Shown: in pieces, positions 43,612 through 52,187 of the stretch | Layout: each line of letters opens with the position of its first letter | How positions within the stretch are numbered: the stretch's first letter is position 1 | DNA from: Paludisphaera mucosa | GTDB lineage: Bacteria > Planctomycetota > Planctomycetia > Isosphaerales > Isosphaeraceae | Direction: 5' to 3' | Length of the DNA: 64,000 bases | Assembly (NCBI RefSeq): GCF_029589435.1 | Contig: NZ_JARRAG010000002.1 | Span: forward strand, 620,001 to 684,000 | Position numbers and translations under genes: made by a program | The notes under the pieces: model-generated | Databases searched by the model: none | Told to the model about the DNA's origin: nothing | Seen by the model: only the letters and a program-made list of their open reading frames with translations

Positions 43612-44871
43612 ATGGGGCGCACTCGAACGAGGCACTCGCTGGCGCCGCTCTGCCCCGACTGTTCGGGGACGCTGGAGCCCGTCGACGGCGACTGGTCCGA
43701 CTCCACGCGGTACGCCTGCCCCATCTGCCGGGGCGTCTTCCGGGTCGAGCGCGTGGAGCCCGCGCCGGCCTCGTCGGCCGCACGCGAGGTCGAGGCCCCC
43801 GCGCCGAGCTTCGCCCCCGCCGGCACGGTCAAGCTCTGGTGGCGGGCCGTGGTGCTGTGGGTGCTGGAGAAGGTCTACTGGACTGGGACGATCGCGATGG
43901 CCGCGACGCTGCTGGCCTGCGGCGGCGCGATCAAGATCCTCGTCGGTTGGGTCCGCGACGAGATCGCCGGCTGGGGCGACGTCGTCGAGGCCCTCGGAGG
44001 CGCCTGGTTCCGCGTCGAGACCAACAACCCCGACGCCGACCTCGGCCCGGTCCTCTCCCGGGTCGACGCCCCCCTGCTGTTCGAAGCGATCGACGTCGTC
44101 TCGCGACGGCTGGGGGTGAAGCCCCCGGGCCAGGTGCGGCTCTCGTACCTCCCCTGCTGCGGGGTCGTCGCCTGGAACCGCTCCCGGGCCCTCTTGATCG
44201 GCCTGCCGCTCCTGCGGATCCTCACCCGGGCCGAGATGCGGGCGATCCTGGCTCATGAGCTGGCCCACCTCGCCCGGGGCGACGCCACCCGCGCCGCGCG
44301 GCGGGCGAGGTTCGTCGAGGGACTTGAGCGGGCCGTCGAGCGTCGCGAGGAGCTGGGCCTGCTCCGCGGCCCCCTGGGGGCCTGGGCGCGGTACTGCCTG
44401 CGCGAGGCGTCGTGGCTGATCCAGCCGGTCGCCTGGGGCCAGGAAGCCCGCGCCGACCGCTTCGCGGCGCTGGTCGCCGGCGGCGGCGCGGCGGCCTCGG
44501 CCCTGGTCAAGACGGCGATCATCCAGCCCCTCTTCCGCGAGGTCCTGGAGTACTACGACCCCGCCGCGGCCGACGCCAACCTGTACGCCTTCTTCCGCGC
44601 CTTCTGGTTCCGCCTGCCGACCGAGATCCGCTCGGCCATGCGGATGCGCCTGCTCGCCGACGACGGCCCCCACGACCCGGCGCACCCTCCCCTGGCCGAC
44701 CGCCTGATCCTCCTGCAATCGTACCCCGACCACGTCCACGGCCCCGGCGACGCCCAGCCCGCCAACACGTTCCTCGGCGACATGGAGATCTTCGAACAGA
44801 TGCTCCACAACCGCCTCTTCGCCTCGACCACCCTCGTCGAGCCCTCGGTCTTCCACCGGACCTTCTCGTAA
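43612..44871 (+). CDS. M48-family membrane metallopeptidase with N-terminal zinc ribbon
   Basis: 419 residues. Residues 12-42 carry two zinc knuckles (LCPDCSGTLEP and YACPICRGVFRVE). A hydrophobic pair of helices spans about 80-115. The peptidase site is HELAH (His215-His219) with a downstream EARADRFAA supplying the third ligand. M48 enzymes process membrane or secreted proteins during stress. The ATG at 43612 has GGGGTGAGCGG upstream; a longer frame from 43528 is not supported. Confidence 0.87.
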   Translation: MGRTRTRHSLAPLCPDCSGTLEPVDGDWSDSTRYACPICRGVFRVERVEPAPASSAAREVEAPAPSFAPAGTVKLWWRAVVLWVLEKVYWTGTIAMAATLLACGGAIKILVGWVRDEIAGWGDVVEALGGAWFRVETNNPDADLGPVLSRVDAPLLFEAIDVVSRRLGVKPPGQVRLSYLPCCGVVAWNRSRALLIGLPLLRILTRAEMRAILAHELAHLARGDATRAARRARFVEGLERAVERREELGLLRGPLGAWARYCLREASWLIQPVAWGQEARADRFAALVAGGGAAASALVKTAIIQPLFREVLEYYDPAAADANLYAFFRAFWFRLPTEIRSAMRMRLLADDGPHDPAHPPLADRLILLQSYPDHVHGPGDAQPANTFLGDMEIFEQMLHNRLFASTTLVEPSVFHRTFS

Positions 44872-45013
44872 ATCCCGACCCGTCCGGCTTCACTTGGACG
44901 TTCGCCGAAGCGTCCGTGGCTCCCCGTCTCCCCCCCTGCAAGCCCCGCGAGGGGAAGGCGTCGGAACGGCCAGCTTTCGAACCTTCAGGATCCGTCCCCT
45001 TCGGCGACGGCCG

Positions 45014-46369
45014 TTATGGGGCGATCCGGGCGAACGTCGTCGGATCCTCCCATCCCTCCAATTCGAAGGCCGGGTCGACGCTCTCGATCAGGATCGCGTC
45101 GCCGCCGACCCGGGCCTCGCGGTAGCGGAGCGCGGCGAAGATTTCGAGTTCCAACCCGGGACCCGCGATCGGAACCATCTCGATCGCGTCGCCGACGCGT
45201 TTCAATCGGCCGTACACCCGGCTCGAATCCGTGCAGTGGGAGGTGTACGAGGCGAATCGGCCGTCCGGTTCGACCTGGAGGGAGCGGGCGAAACCCCACG
45301 AGTCCCGATCTTGGTAGGCTCCGGCCAAACTCTCGAAGCGATCGGGCTCTTCCTTCCCCGGGGCGAGCGCCACCGCGCCGCTCATCGTCCGCCCCAGCGG
45401 GATCGCGAAGCCGACCACCTCGGGCAGCGCGACGCGCGCGGGCCGACGACCCGCCGCCGCGACTTCCAGCCATCGGCCTCCGGGCGAGAAGTCGCCGAAC
45501 GAGGCGAATGCGTTGGCCTCGCCGCAGGCGAGGAAGCGGCCGGTCAGCCTCGCATGGCCCTGGCCGTCCGTGGTCGCCGTCGTCAGCCGCGCCTCCTCTT
45601 CCCGCGGGAAGACCTCGACCACGCCGACGGACGCTCCCGCGATCGGCGCGCCGGTGGCGGCGTCGATCACCCTAACGTCCAGCGTCGCCTCGATCTCCTC
45701 GGCCTCGAAAGGATGGGGGGCGACGCCGATCGCCAGCCCCGCCGCGGCGAAGCCGAGCGAGGTCAAAGCGGCCGTCGCCCGGAACCGCGCCGGGGGCGCG
45801 ACCCTCGCGTAGCGGACGGCGAGCCGCGACCCGAGCCATGCGACGAGGATCGGCGGACCCGACAGGACGACCCCGAGGATCGAGCAGGCCAGGACGAACC
45901 AGGCCGCCGAGCCGTCGGGCGGCCCCAGGACGGCGGCCCAGCCCTCGGCCGCGCGGTCGACGGCGACCTCGGCCATCGCCTTGTAGAAGCGATCCGCTTC
46001 CGGCGAACAGGCGAGCGCGAGCCCCCCGAGCAGGGCGAGATGCAGGCTGAAGAACCCCAGGGCCGTCGAGGCGGCGGGTGCGCCGCGACGCCGTCGGGTC
46101 GCCGCGAGCGCGACGCCGACTAGGGCGACGTCCGCCAGCGGCAGGGCGCCGAGATACGCATGCGGGATCCGGTAGCTTCCCCCGTCGAGCGGGCCGGTCA
46201 TCTCCGGCTCGCCGAGCCGCCGGACCGCCCCCATGTCCAGGGCCGCGACGACGACCAGGACGAGGCCCGTCCCCAGCGAGAAACGGAACCGGGCCCGACG
46301 CGAAGCACGCGGCTGCGGGTCGCTCGCGTTTGCATCCCGGGCTATGTCCTGGGTCCGAGCCATATCCAT
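45014..46369 (-). CDS. membrane protein with carboxypeptidase-regulatory-like domain
   Basis: 451 residues. About four hydrophobic segments occupy residues 28-215. A beta-sandwich of the CarboxypepD_reg type follows (LDVRVIDAATGAPIAGASVG to TTDGQGHARLTG), and a C-terminal part of unknown fold contains DSWGFARSLQVEPDGRFASY. The domain order suggests a surface-exposed sensor or binding protein. Upstream ATGs at 46429 and 46363 are also in frame. No function assigned. Confidence 0.72.
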   Translation of the reverse strand: MDMARTQDIARDANASDPQPRASRRARFRFSLGTGLVLVVVAALDMGAVRRLGEPEMTGPLDGGSYRIPHAYLGALPLADVALVGVALAATRRRRGAPAASTALGFFSLHLALLGGLALACSPEADRFYKAMAEVAVDRAAEGWAAVLGPPDGSAAWFVLACSILGVVLSGPPILVAWLGSRLAVRYARVAPPARFRATAALTSLGFAAAGLAIGVAPHPFEAEEIEATLDVRVIDAATGAPIAGASVGVVEVFPREEEARLTTATTDGQGHARLTGRFLACGEANAFASFGDFSPGGRWLEVAAAGRRPARVALPEVVGFAIPLGRTMSGAVALAPGKEEPDRFESLAGAYQDRDSWGFARSLQVEPDGRFASYTSHCTDSSRVYGRLKRVGDAIEMVPIAGPGLELEIFAALRYREARVGGDAILIESVDPAFELEGWEDPTTFARIAP

Positions 46370-46471
46370 CGGTCTCGCTTTGAGGTCTCGGCCCTGGAAA
46401 GGCGGTCGGTCGGGTCTCCTCATTATCAAGGTGGGCTCGGCCGTGCCAGTCTCGCTGCGGCGCGAGACAGG

Positions 46472-47143
46472 CTATCTCGCCCGTCCGCCCGCCCAGGCGC
46501 GAAGCCTCCTGGCCCAGGCGCCGCGATCGGGCGCGTCGTCGGCGGTGATCCAGGCGAGGACCTCGTCGGCGGCGACGGGGAGCCAGGCGCTGCGGGCCGC
46601 CGGCTCGTAGGCCCCGGCGTCGGTGAGGCGTTCGATCCGGACGGTCGAGCCGTCGAACCGCCAGACTTCGGGGACGCGCAGGGCCGCGTAGATGCCCGAG
46701 CGGTCGACGAGCGAAGGCGACAAATCGATCTCGATCGCGAGGTCCGGGTTCGGATAGGCGGCGACGTCGTTCTCGCGACGCCGCAACGCCGTCCGGGCCG
46801 CCGCGAGCTTCCCGGCGTCGAGGATGTAGCACTGGTCCGATTCGAGCCCGCGCTCGACGTCCCGGCGCTTCCACGTCGTCTCGCCAAGCCCCAGGAAGGC
46901 CACCCCCGATTCGGTCGCCACCTCTTCCACGAAGCGCCCGAGGAGCGCGCGGAAGTCCTCGTGAAGGGGGCCCTTGACCATGATTTCCATGTCCTCGCCG
47001 TCGTAGGCCGCGCGGACCCCGGACCGCTCGGGGAGGCCGTCGACGAATCGCGCGTAGAAATCCCACGAAACGCCCGCCGTCCGGATCCGCGTCTCGCCGC
47101 CCGTAGCCGCCCCGGCCGCCTCCGCCCGCATCGCCGTCGCCAT
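46472..47143 (-). CDS. Uma2-family protein (PD-(D/E)XK nuclease fold)
   Basis: 223 residues of the Uma2 family. The core is YDGEDMEIMVKGPLHEDFR, then NPDLAIEIDLSPSLVDR and IYAALRVPEVWRFDG. The fold is that of restriction endonucleases; cellular function is unknown, although the family is abundant in cyanobacteria and planctomycetes. Start ATG at 47143; extensions upstream are Arg/Ser-rich and unlikely. Separated by 102 bases from the next minus-strand gene. Confidence 0.87.
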   Translation of the reverse strand: MATAMRAEAAGAATGGETRIRTAGVSWDFYARFVDGLPERSGVRAAYDGEDMEIMVKGPLHEDFRALLGRFVEEVATESGVAFLGLGETTWKRRDVERGLESDQCYILDAGKLAAARTALRRRENDVAAYPNPDLAIEIDLSPSLVDRSGIYAALRVPEVWRFDGSTVRIERLTDAGAYEPAARSAWLPVAADEVLAWITADDAPDRGAWARRLRAWAGGRAR

Positions 47144-47568
47144 GGAATCGCCCCTGGGGAAACGTGATCCGGCCCACGCGTCCATTCCGCTCATCCTACC
47201 ACCGGTCGGACGCGCGAAGAGCGCGGACCGGCTGGACGGGAAGAACGAGGGTCTCGGCCTCCCTCGCAAGGTCGGAATTTTCTCGCCGTCGCTTCATCTT
47301 GCGCAAACGGGTGTATCGTCCAGAATAGGGGGCCCTGCGATCGACCGCGCGGCGAGACGAGGAAAGAGGATGGAAAGGCCGAAAAAAATGCACGAATTTC
47401 GACGAGCGAACCCAATCTCCGGGGGCTGATAATTGAACAAAAATCGTTTTCGGATAACGGCTTAAGGCGATTTTTGGATTGGCTTCGTCGACCCGGGAAT
47501 CGGCTTCGTCGCCGGAAGCGAAGCCGATCGCGGGACGGCCCGTGAGAAGGCCGTCCCGCGGGGTGGGC
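47144..47568. other. intergenic region between the Uma2 gene and ferritin
   Basis: 425 bases. The part near 47390-47480 is AT-rich. Two hairpins stand in tandem next to the ferritin stop: ATCGGCTTCG/CGAAGCCGAT (47499-47528) and the stronger one at 47529-47560. The promoter of the Uma2 gene should lie near 47150-47330. No gene was found. Confidence 0.6.
47529..47560 (-). terminator. hairpin terminator after ferritin
   Basis: CGCGGGACGGCC and its exact complement form a 12-bp stem with an 8-nt loop, 8 bases beyond the ferritin stop. A second perfect 10-bp hairpin abuts it at 47499-47528. There is no T-run on the minus strand, so attenuation, RNA protection or terminator function are all possible. 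Confidence 0.6.
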
Positions 47569-48048
47569 TCACTCGTGGGCGAGGTAGGCCTCGACCATGA
47601 GGACGCTGGGGCCGGCGCGGCGGATGACGTTGAGGCGGGTGTCGGCGCTGGAGACCTCTTCGAGCTGTTCCGAGACGAACCACTGCAGGAAGTTGTGGGC
47701 GATGTGGTTCCGCTCGGCGAGGGCGAGGTCGACCAGGGCGTAGATCTGCTCGGTGGTCTTGACCTCGGAGTCGTAGGCGAGCTGGGCGGCGTCGACGGCC
47801 GAGCCGAAGGTGTTGCGGGGCTCGGCGATCGCGGGGATCTTCGGGCTGGCCCCGGCGTCGAGGAGGAACTTCACGAACTTCATCGCGTGTTCGCGCTCCT
47901 CGTCGGCCTGCTTGGAATAGATCTTGGCCAGGCCGAAGAGGGCCTCCTTCTCGAAGTAGGCGGCGATGGCCAGGTACTGGTGGGAATTGCCCAGCTCGTG
48001 GCCGACCTGGCGGTTGAACTCGGCTTCGATCTTCTCGCTGATCAACAT
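47569..48048 (-). CDS. ferritin
   Basis: 159 residues, a standard bacterial non-heme ferritin that oxidises and stores iron in a 24-mer shell. The four-helix bundle carries the ferroxidase ligands: Glu in AEFNRQVGHELGNSHQYLA, E and H in DEEREHAMKF, and later LALAERNHIAHNFLQW. The ATG at 48048 (MLISEKIEAEF) matches the family; an upstream start at 48108 would add Pro/Thr-rich sequence. Iron-dependent control is expected, but no Fur box was found. Confidence 0.9.
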   Translation of the reverse strand: MLISEKIEAEFNRQVGHELGNSHQYLAIAAYFEKEALFGLAKIYSKQADEEREHAMKFVKFLLDAGASPKIPAIAEPRNTFGSAVDAAQLAYDSEVKTTEQIYALVDLALAERNHIAHNFLQWFVSEQLEEVSSADTRLNVIRRAGPSVLMVEAYLAHE

Positions 48049-48203
48049 GAGGACGGCCCCTCCATCGGGCGTCGTCGGCGTCCTGGGCGTCGGCGACGCG
48101 GGGCGCACGGGCTCCCGGCGCGGCCGCCGAGCGGTCGTGGTCCAAGGCCGACCATCTTATCCGAACCGTCCCGAACGGGCGAGTCGAGTCGAATGCGACC
48201 GGC

Positions 48204-49136
48204 TCAGGAGTTGGCGTAGATCCGCCCCGCGCGGGTGCCGGTGGCCCACTTGGGGCGGCGGCGGAACCAGAACAGCTCCATCGCGTGGGCGTGGTACGTG
48301 AGGCCCACCATCCGCAGGACGACCATGCCGCTGTAGAGGGCGTAGAGCCAGAAGCCCCAGAGCGCGACGGCCTCGACCCACATCCGCGAGACATGGTAGA
48401 GGAGCCCGTACACCCCCAGGGCGACCCCCAGGGTCGCCACGCTGGCGACGACCGTGGGCAGGAGATACGCCCAGCCGATCCGCCGGACGGCGACGACGAC
48501 CGTGACCGGGTTGGCGGCGAGGATCGTGTCGTGCATCAGCGAGGCGGCCAGCGCCATCTGCGTGAAGCCGGTCCCCAGGACCACCAGCGCGGCCATGACG
48601 ACCCCGGTGGTCGCGTCGACCCCGCCGTACCAGCTCCAGTAGGCGAAGGCCGGCGGCCCGGCCACGGCGGCGCCCATCAGCAACGCCCAGATCCAGCGGC
48701 CGATCCCCTCGGCCACGTCGTCCGGGGTCCATTCGGGCCAGCGCGGGTGGTCGTTCTCGCCCATCGCGCTGGCGACCAGGACGTGTCCCAGGAAGAGGAA
48801 GAGGTAGCCGACGACCATCGCGAAGCTGACCAGCATCGGGATGAAGACCGGCACCACGAACAGCCCGAGCGCCCAGTCGCTCTTGGTCAGGGGCTGGAGC
48901 ACGGCGATGAAGTCGAAGACCGGCAGCGAGAGGACCCAGAGGACGGGCGGGAAGAGGAACATCAGCCCCAGGCCGGGCCCGTCGGTCAGCGGGTAGAGCA
49001 GGCACTCGCCCAGGCTCGGGGTCGTCCGCGCGTGCCGCCATCGCTGCAGGGAGTAGGCGTCGTCGAGGCTCGACTGCCGCACCACCCGCAGCGCGTCGCC
49101 CGCGTCGGCGTCATACCAGCGTTTCGGTCGCGACAT
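48204..49136 (-). CDS. polytopic membrane protein of unknown function
   Basis: 310 residues with about six hydrophobic segments (first near 50-80, last near 245-270). A Trp/Asp/Pro-rich loop, NDHPRWPEWTPDDVAEGIG, sits between segments two and three. This resembles conserved planctomycete membrane proteins near DUF4013, but no family is certain. Charged N-terminus MSRPKRWYDADAGDALRV is likely cytosolic. Confidence 0.72.
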   Translation of the reverse strand: MSRPKRWYDADAGDALRVVRQSSLDDAYSLQRWRHARTTPSLGECLLYPLTDGPGLGLMFLFPPVLWVLSLPVFDFIAVLQPLTKSDWALGLFVVPVFIPMLVSFAMVVGYLFLFLGHVLVASAMGENDHPRWPEWTPDDVAEGIGRWIWALLMGAAVAGPPAFAYWSWYGGVDATTGVVMAALVVLGTGFTQMALAASLMHDTILAANPVTVVVAVRRIGWAYLLPTVVASVATLGVALGVYGLLYHVSRMWVEAVALWGFWLYALYSGMVVLRMVGLTYHAHAMELFWFRRRPKWATGTRAGRIYANS

Positions 49137-49375
49137 ACCCGGTTCAGCTCCGCAAGGCGCGGCGGGACGGGCCGCGACGGCCAGAGACGAGGATCGAGCG
49201 AATGCCCGACGTGCACGAAAGGCCGGGGCCCCGTCGTTGCGCATCCCAACGCAAATCCGGGGCCGACGCCGACCGAGAGGGTCCGACGCGACGGGTCGCG
49301 GTCGACGCTGAAATTATTCGGAAATGCGGCGGCGAAAGCTAGACGGCAGGTCCGAGATCTTGCGATCGGGGCGGG

Positions 49376-49777
49376 TCAGCTCTTCTTGCGGGCCTTGCCG
49401 GCGGACATCTGGTCGAGGACCTCGCGGACCTCCAGGGCCTGGCCGGGGTCGAGCGGGTGCGACTTGAGGAGGTGCAGGACGAGGAGCCCGGGCTCCCCCT
49501 CGTAGAGCTTGTCGACCAGGCTGCTGACGCGGCGCTGGCGGACTTCCTGGGAGCTGATGGTGGGGCGGTAGACGAACGCCAGCTCCTTGCGGTCGCTCTC
49601 GACGAGGCCCTTGGTCTCGAGCCGGTCGAGGAGGGTGGCGACGGTGGCGTAGGACCACTGGCGTCCGGCCGCCTTGAGGGTCTCCAGGGATTCGCGGACG
49701 GTCGCCTGGCCGCGTTCCCAGAGCACCTTCAGGACGTCGAGTTCGGAATCGGGGATCGTGGGGGGGCGTTTGGCCAT
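49376..49777 (-). CDS. BlaI/MecI/CopY-family transcriptional repressor
   Basis: 133 residues. A winged helix (SELDVLKVLWERGQATVRES, then WSYATVATLLDRLETKGLV) is followed by the dimerisation helices of the family. These repressors are usually freed from DNA by proteolysis via a BlaR1-type M56 peptidase, but none is adjacent. A palindrome resembling the family's operator lies about 125 bases upstream, between this gene and the divergent lipoprotein gene. Confidence 0.9.
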   Translation of the reverse strand: MAKRPPTIPDSELDVLKVLWERGQATVRESLETLKAAGRQWSYATVATLLDRLETKGLVESDRKELAFVYRPTISSQEVRQRRVSSLVDKLYEGEPGLLVLHLLKSHPLDPGQALEVREVLDQMSAGKARKKS

Positions 49778-49897
49778 CGCAGGTCGTCTCGGGGCTGGGG
49801 CGGTGGACGTCGAGCCCGGCCGCGCGGGAGGACGGCCCGACCGTCGAGACGTCGGCGCCGGGCGGGAATTCAACCGCGGACGTTCACGAAGGCCATC

Positions 49898-49916
49898 CTA
49901 AGACAACTGTCTCAGA
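49898..49916. promoter_or_regulatory. BlaI/CopY-type operator-like palindrome
   Basis: The sequence around 49901-49912, AGACAACTGTCT, is an inverted repeat (GACA-AC-TGTC) that follows the xACANNTGTx pattern of BlaI/MecI/CopY operators. It lies between the repressor gene and the divergent lipoprotein gene, so it could autoregulate the first and control the second. Confidence 0.65.
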
Positions 49917-50106
49917 ACGTCAATGTCCCCGGGAAAAATCCGCCCCGGCGGGTCCTCACGCCCGGGGCCGATTAGGCGTATGATAATTTGGACGCCCGGG
50001 GGACGAATACCCCGGCGGGACGGTCCGGTCAGGAGCCGCGTCTCGACGCGGGGCGCGGGTGCCCGGCGAGGACGGAAGGCGGGTCGGCGATCAGGAGAAC
50101 AGCAAG

Positions 50107-50625
50107 ATGAAGCGGCATGTGTGGTTGGCCTCGTCGGTCGGGCTGTCGATGGCGGTCCTCGTCTCGGGTTGCAGCGGCGAGCAGGCCGAGAACGCGGTCG
50201 ACAAGACCGGCCAGGGCATCTCCAACGCCGGCTCCGCCATCGAGCGCGGCGGCCAGAAGCTGGAGAAGGCCGCCGAGGGGACCAAGCTCGAGAAGGTCGG
50301 CGGCGCCGTCGCCAGCGGGATCGAGAAGACCGGCGCGGCCGTCGAGAAGCTCGGCGAGAAGGTCAGCGACAAGGCCGAGAAGGTCGGCGACTCCGTCGAC
50401 AAGGCCGGCGAGAAGCTCAAGGACGCCAAGGACGCCACCGTCGACAAGCTCAAGGACGTCAAGGACGCCACCGTCGACAAGTTCAACGAGCTGACCGGCA
50501 AGACCAAGGACGCCGCCGCCGACGTCAAGGACAAGGCCGCCGACGCCGTCAAGGAAGGTGCCGAGAAGGTCGAGAAGGCCGCCGAGAAGGTCGAGGAGAA
50601 GGCCGCGGAAACCCCCAAGCCCTGA
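50107..50625 (+). CDS. LEA/apolipoprotein-like repetitive lipoprotein
   Basis: 172 residues. A lipobox (AVLVSGC, Cys22 or so) ends the signal peptide. The mature protein is one long amphipathic Lys/Ala/Glu/Asp helix with 11-residue repeats; two adjacent units are nearly identical (KDAKDATVDKL and KDVKDATVDKF). That period is typical of LEA-like and apolipoprotein-type proteins linked to desiccation or membrane protection. A BlaI-type operator-like site lies about 190 bases upstream. Confidence 0.8.
   Translation: MKRHVWLASSVGLSMAVLVSGCSGEQAENAVDKTGQGISNAGSAIERGGQKLEKAAEGTKLEKVGGAVASGIEKTGAAVEKLGEKVSDKAEKVGDSVDKAGEKLKDAKDATVDKLKDVKDATVDKFNELTGKTKDAAADVKDKAADAVKEGAEKVEKAAEKVEEKAAETPKP
50419..50484 (+). 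repeat. 33-bp tandem repeat within the lipoprotein gene
   Basis: Two copies (50419-50451 and 50452-50484) differ at only a few positions and encode successive 11-residue helical units. Confidence 0.85.
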
Positions 50626-51358
50626 CCCCGATCGAGCCGCGACCCGAAACCGGCCCAGGTCGACGCGCCTCCCTTTCCCATGGCGGGGAGGCGCGTCGCG
50701 GGCCTTCCATCGGAAATGGAAAGAAAAACGCGCGGCCCGCCAGGGCCGTCGGCGTCTCGGCCTCAGGCCCCCCCGCCAGGGCCAGGGGGCCCGTGCCGAA
50801 CCGTTCGTGCGGCGGACGGTTTTTGCGGTAGCCCTTGAGTAGGTCTCGCAACTTGACGGCCCGCTCGCGGCCGAGCCCGTCCGAGGCGAGGTCGTACAGG
50901 ACGACGTCTCCCCGGGGGCCGTCGAACCTCGCCTCGGAGCACCCGAAGCAGATGAGGACGCGGTGGACGTCCCCCCCGGACGACCACTCGACGGCGAAGT
51001 CCGGATGGAAGCCGCCGCACCTCTTCTCGCCGCTGTAAGGCCGATAGATGTCCCCTCCCGCCAGCAGGCCGCGGAGCGTCGCGACGTCCTCGGCCTTCAA
51101 GGCGAGGGGTTGGCGGTAGAAGGGGAAGCCGGAGAACGATCGCGTGGGCTTGGCCTGCGACTCTTCCCGGAACGACTCCTCCTCGTACAACGGATGGGGG
51201 AGGCCCTCGTAGATGGTGATGCGCTCGGCACGAGTGATCGTGTCATACACTCGCGGCCAGAACCACCAGGCGCCCGTGAGCAAGCCCGCCGCCGCGATCA
51301 GGCCGGCCGCGGCGAGGGCGACCGCCGTGTCTCGTCTCCGCGCCCGAGTCGGTTTCAT
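50549..51358 (-). CDS. membrane-anchored protein of unknown function, 3' end uncertain
   Basis: 269 residues as open. Residues 12-33 are one hydrophobic anchor (AVALAAAGLIAAAGLLTGAW). A compact domain follows with LRGLLAGGDIYRPYSG, CGGFHPDFAVEW and VLICFGCSEARFDG, ending near LLKGYRKNRPP. The final 80 residues are Arg/Pro-rich, read through a terminator hairpin and overlap the end of the convergent lipoprotein gene by 77 bases. A lost stop or a frameshift near 50820 is possible; another frame stops at 50763. No family recognised. Confidence 0.65.
   Translation of the reverse strand: MKPTRARRRDTAVALAAAGLIAAAGLLTGAWWFWPRVYDTITRAERITIYEGLPHPLYEEESFREESQAKPTRSFSGFPFYRQPLALKAEDVATLRGLLAGGDIYRPYSGEKRCGGFHPDFAVEWSSGGDVHRVLICFGCSEARFDGPRGDVVLYDLASDGLGRERAVKLRDLLKGYRKNRPPHERFGTGPLALAGGPEAETPTALAGRAFFFPFPMEGPRRASPPWEREARRPGPVSGRGSIGVRAWGFPRPSPRPSRRPSRPSRHLP
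50661..50698. terminator. bidirectional terminator hairpin after the lipoprotein gene
   Basis: A perfect 13-bp stem (CGACGCGCCTCCC and complement) closes a 12-nt loop, 35 nt beyond the lipoprotein stop. It also lies inside the open 3' end of the opposing gene (50549-51358), which is odd for coding sequence. Confidence 0.7.
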
Positions 51359-51632
51359 GGCGTAGCGGCCCCCAAGCGATGTCCCATTTCACCCCACGAC
51401 AGCCGCACCGCTGGACCGCGACCCAAGAATCACATGGCGGCTGGATTTCCAAGACCAGCCACAGCCTCGCGGCCGCCTGACTCAAACACTCAACTCGCCG
51501 AACATCCGCCGCCTCCGGTCCCACTCCGGCCAACTCTCGTATCCGCCAATAGGCCCCGAGAGGATCGCATGCCAGGATCCTAGCATCGATCTCGGCCCAT
51601 TGCTCCACCGAGAGTTGGTCCGGTGTGTCCAT
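51243..51632 (-). CDS. small protein with an L7/L12-like helical start, doubtful
   Basis: Open for 129 residues from the ATG at 51632. The first 45 (LSVEQWAEIDARILACDPLG, then AYWRIRELAGVG) resemble the ribosomal L7/L12 C-terminal-like motif found in many small planctomycete proteins. After about residue 75 the sequence turns Arg/Gly-rich and overlaps the start of the next gene by 116 bases, so the true 3' end may be lost. It may be a decayed gene. Confidence 0.35.
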   Translation of the reverse strand: MDTPDQLSVEQWAEIDARILACDPLGAYWRIRELAGVGPEAADVRRVECLSQAAARLWLVLEIQPPCDSWVAVQRCGCRGVKWDIAWGPLRHETDSGAETRHGGRPRRGRPDRGGGLAHGRLVVLAASV

Positions 51633-51657
51633 GGATCTCGGCCCCCCAGCCAAACGG

Positions 51658-52015
51658 CTATTTTAAACGATGTAAGAACTTAACACGCTCGGTCGCCTCG
51701 GGTCGCGGCCAACATCTCGCCGGGACGCCCGCCCCCCTCACCGGCGTGCACTCGGCTAGATCGTCGGTCGGTACGACCTCCGGGAAGCAGCCCTCGAAGA
51801 ACTCCCTCATCGACCCGTCGAACTGCGGGACGCGGGCTGCGCTCCAGGTGGACTGGTCGCCGGTGGCTTAGAAGAGGTACGTCCGGTCCTCCCACTCGAA
51901 GAGGTCGACGCCCGGGTTGTGCAGGAACCGGCGCATCGCCCGGGCGCAGGCGAAGGTCCATCCCTTCGAAGGCGATCCCATCCGCCGAGACGACCAACTC
52001 CACGAGTTGTGTCGA
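51658..52015 (-). pseudogene. decayed gene with frameshift and in-frame stop
   Basis: On the minus strand one frame reads VELVVSADGIAFEGMDLRLR; a second frame continues with RRFLHNPGVDLFEWEDRTYLF, reaches a TAA at 51868-51870, and continues in the same frame with STWSAARVPQFDGSMREFFEG and CFPEVVPTDDL. The pieces read as protein, not as antisense of a real gene, so this is a broken gene of about 115 codons. Family not recognised. 51633-52187 holds nothing else but flanking sequence. Confidence 0.6.
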
Positions 52016-52187
52016 CGGGGATGCCCGCGAGGGGGGAAGGCCGTCGTTCGATTCGCAGGCGCCCTCCTGGGACGGGTTCGGAATGTCGGCTCGCCAAACT
52101 GACTTGGCATTGCAAAGCCAAGGCCGCCGCCCGTAGGATCGGGGCGTCGCATGCGTCGAATCCAGGGTTCTGGCGAGCGATCCAGTC

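Noticed and set aside
50419..50484. two direct 33-bp repeats considered as a CRISPR-like array
   Set aside because: They are contiguous, without spacers, and lie in frame within a coding sequence.
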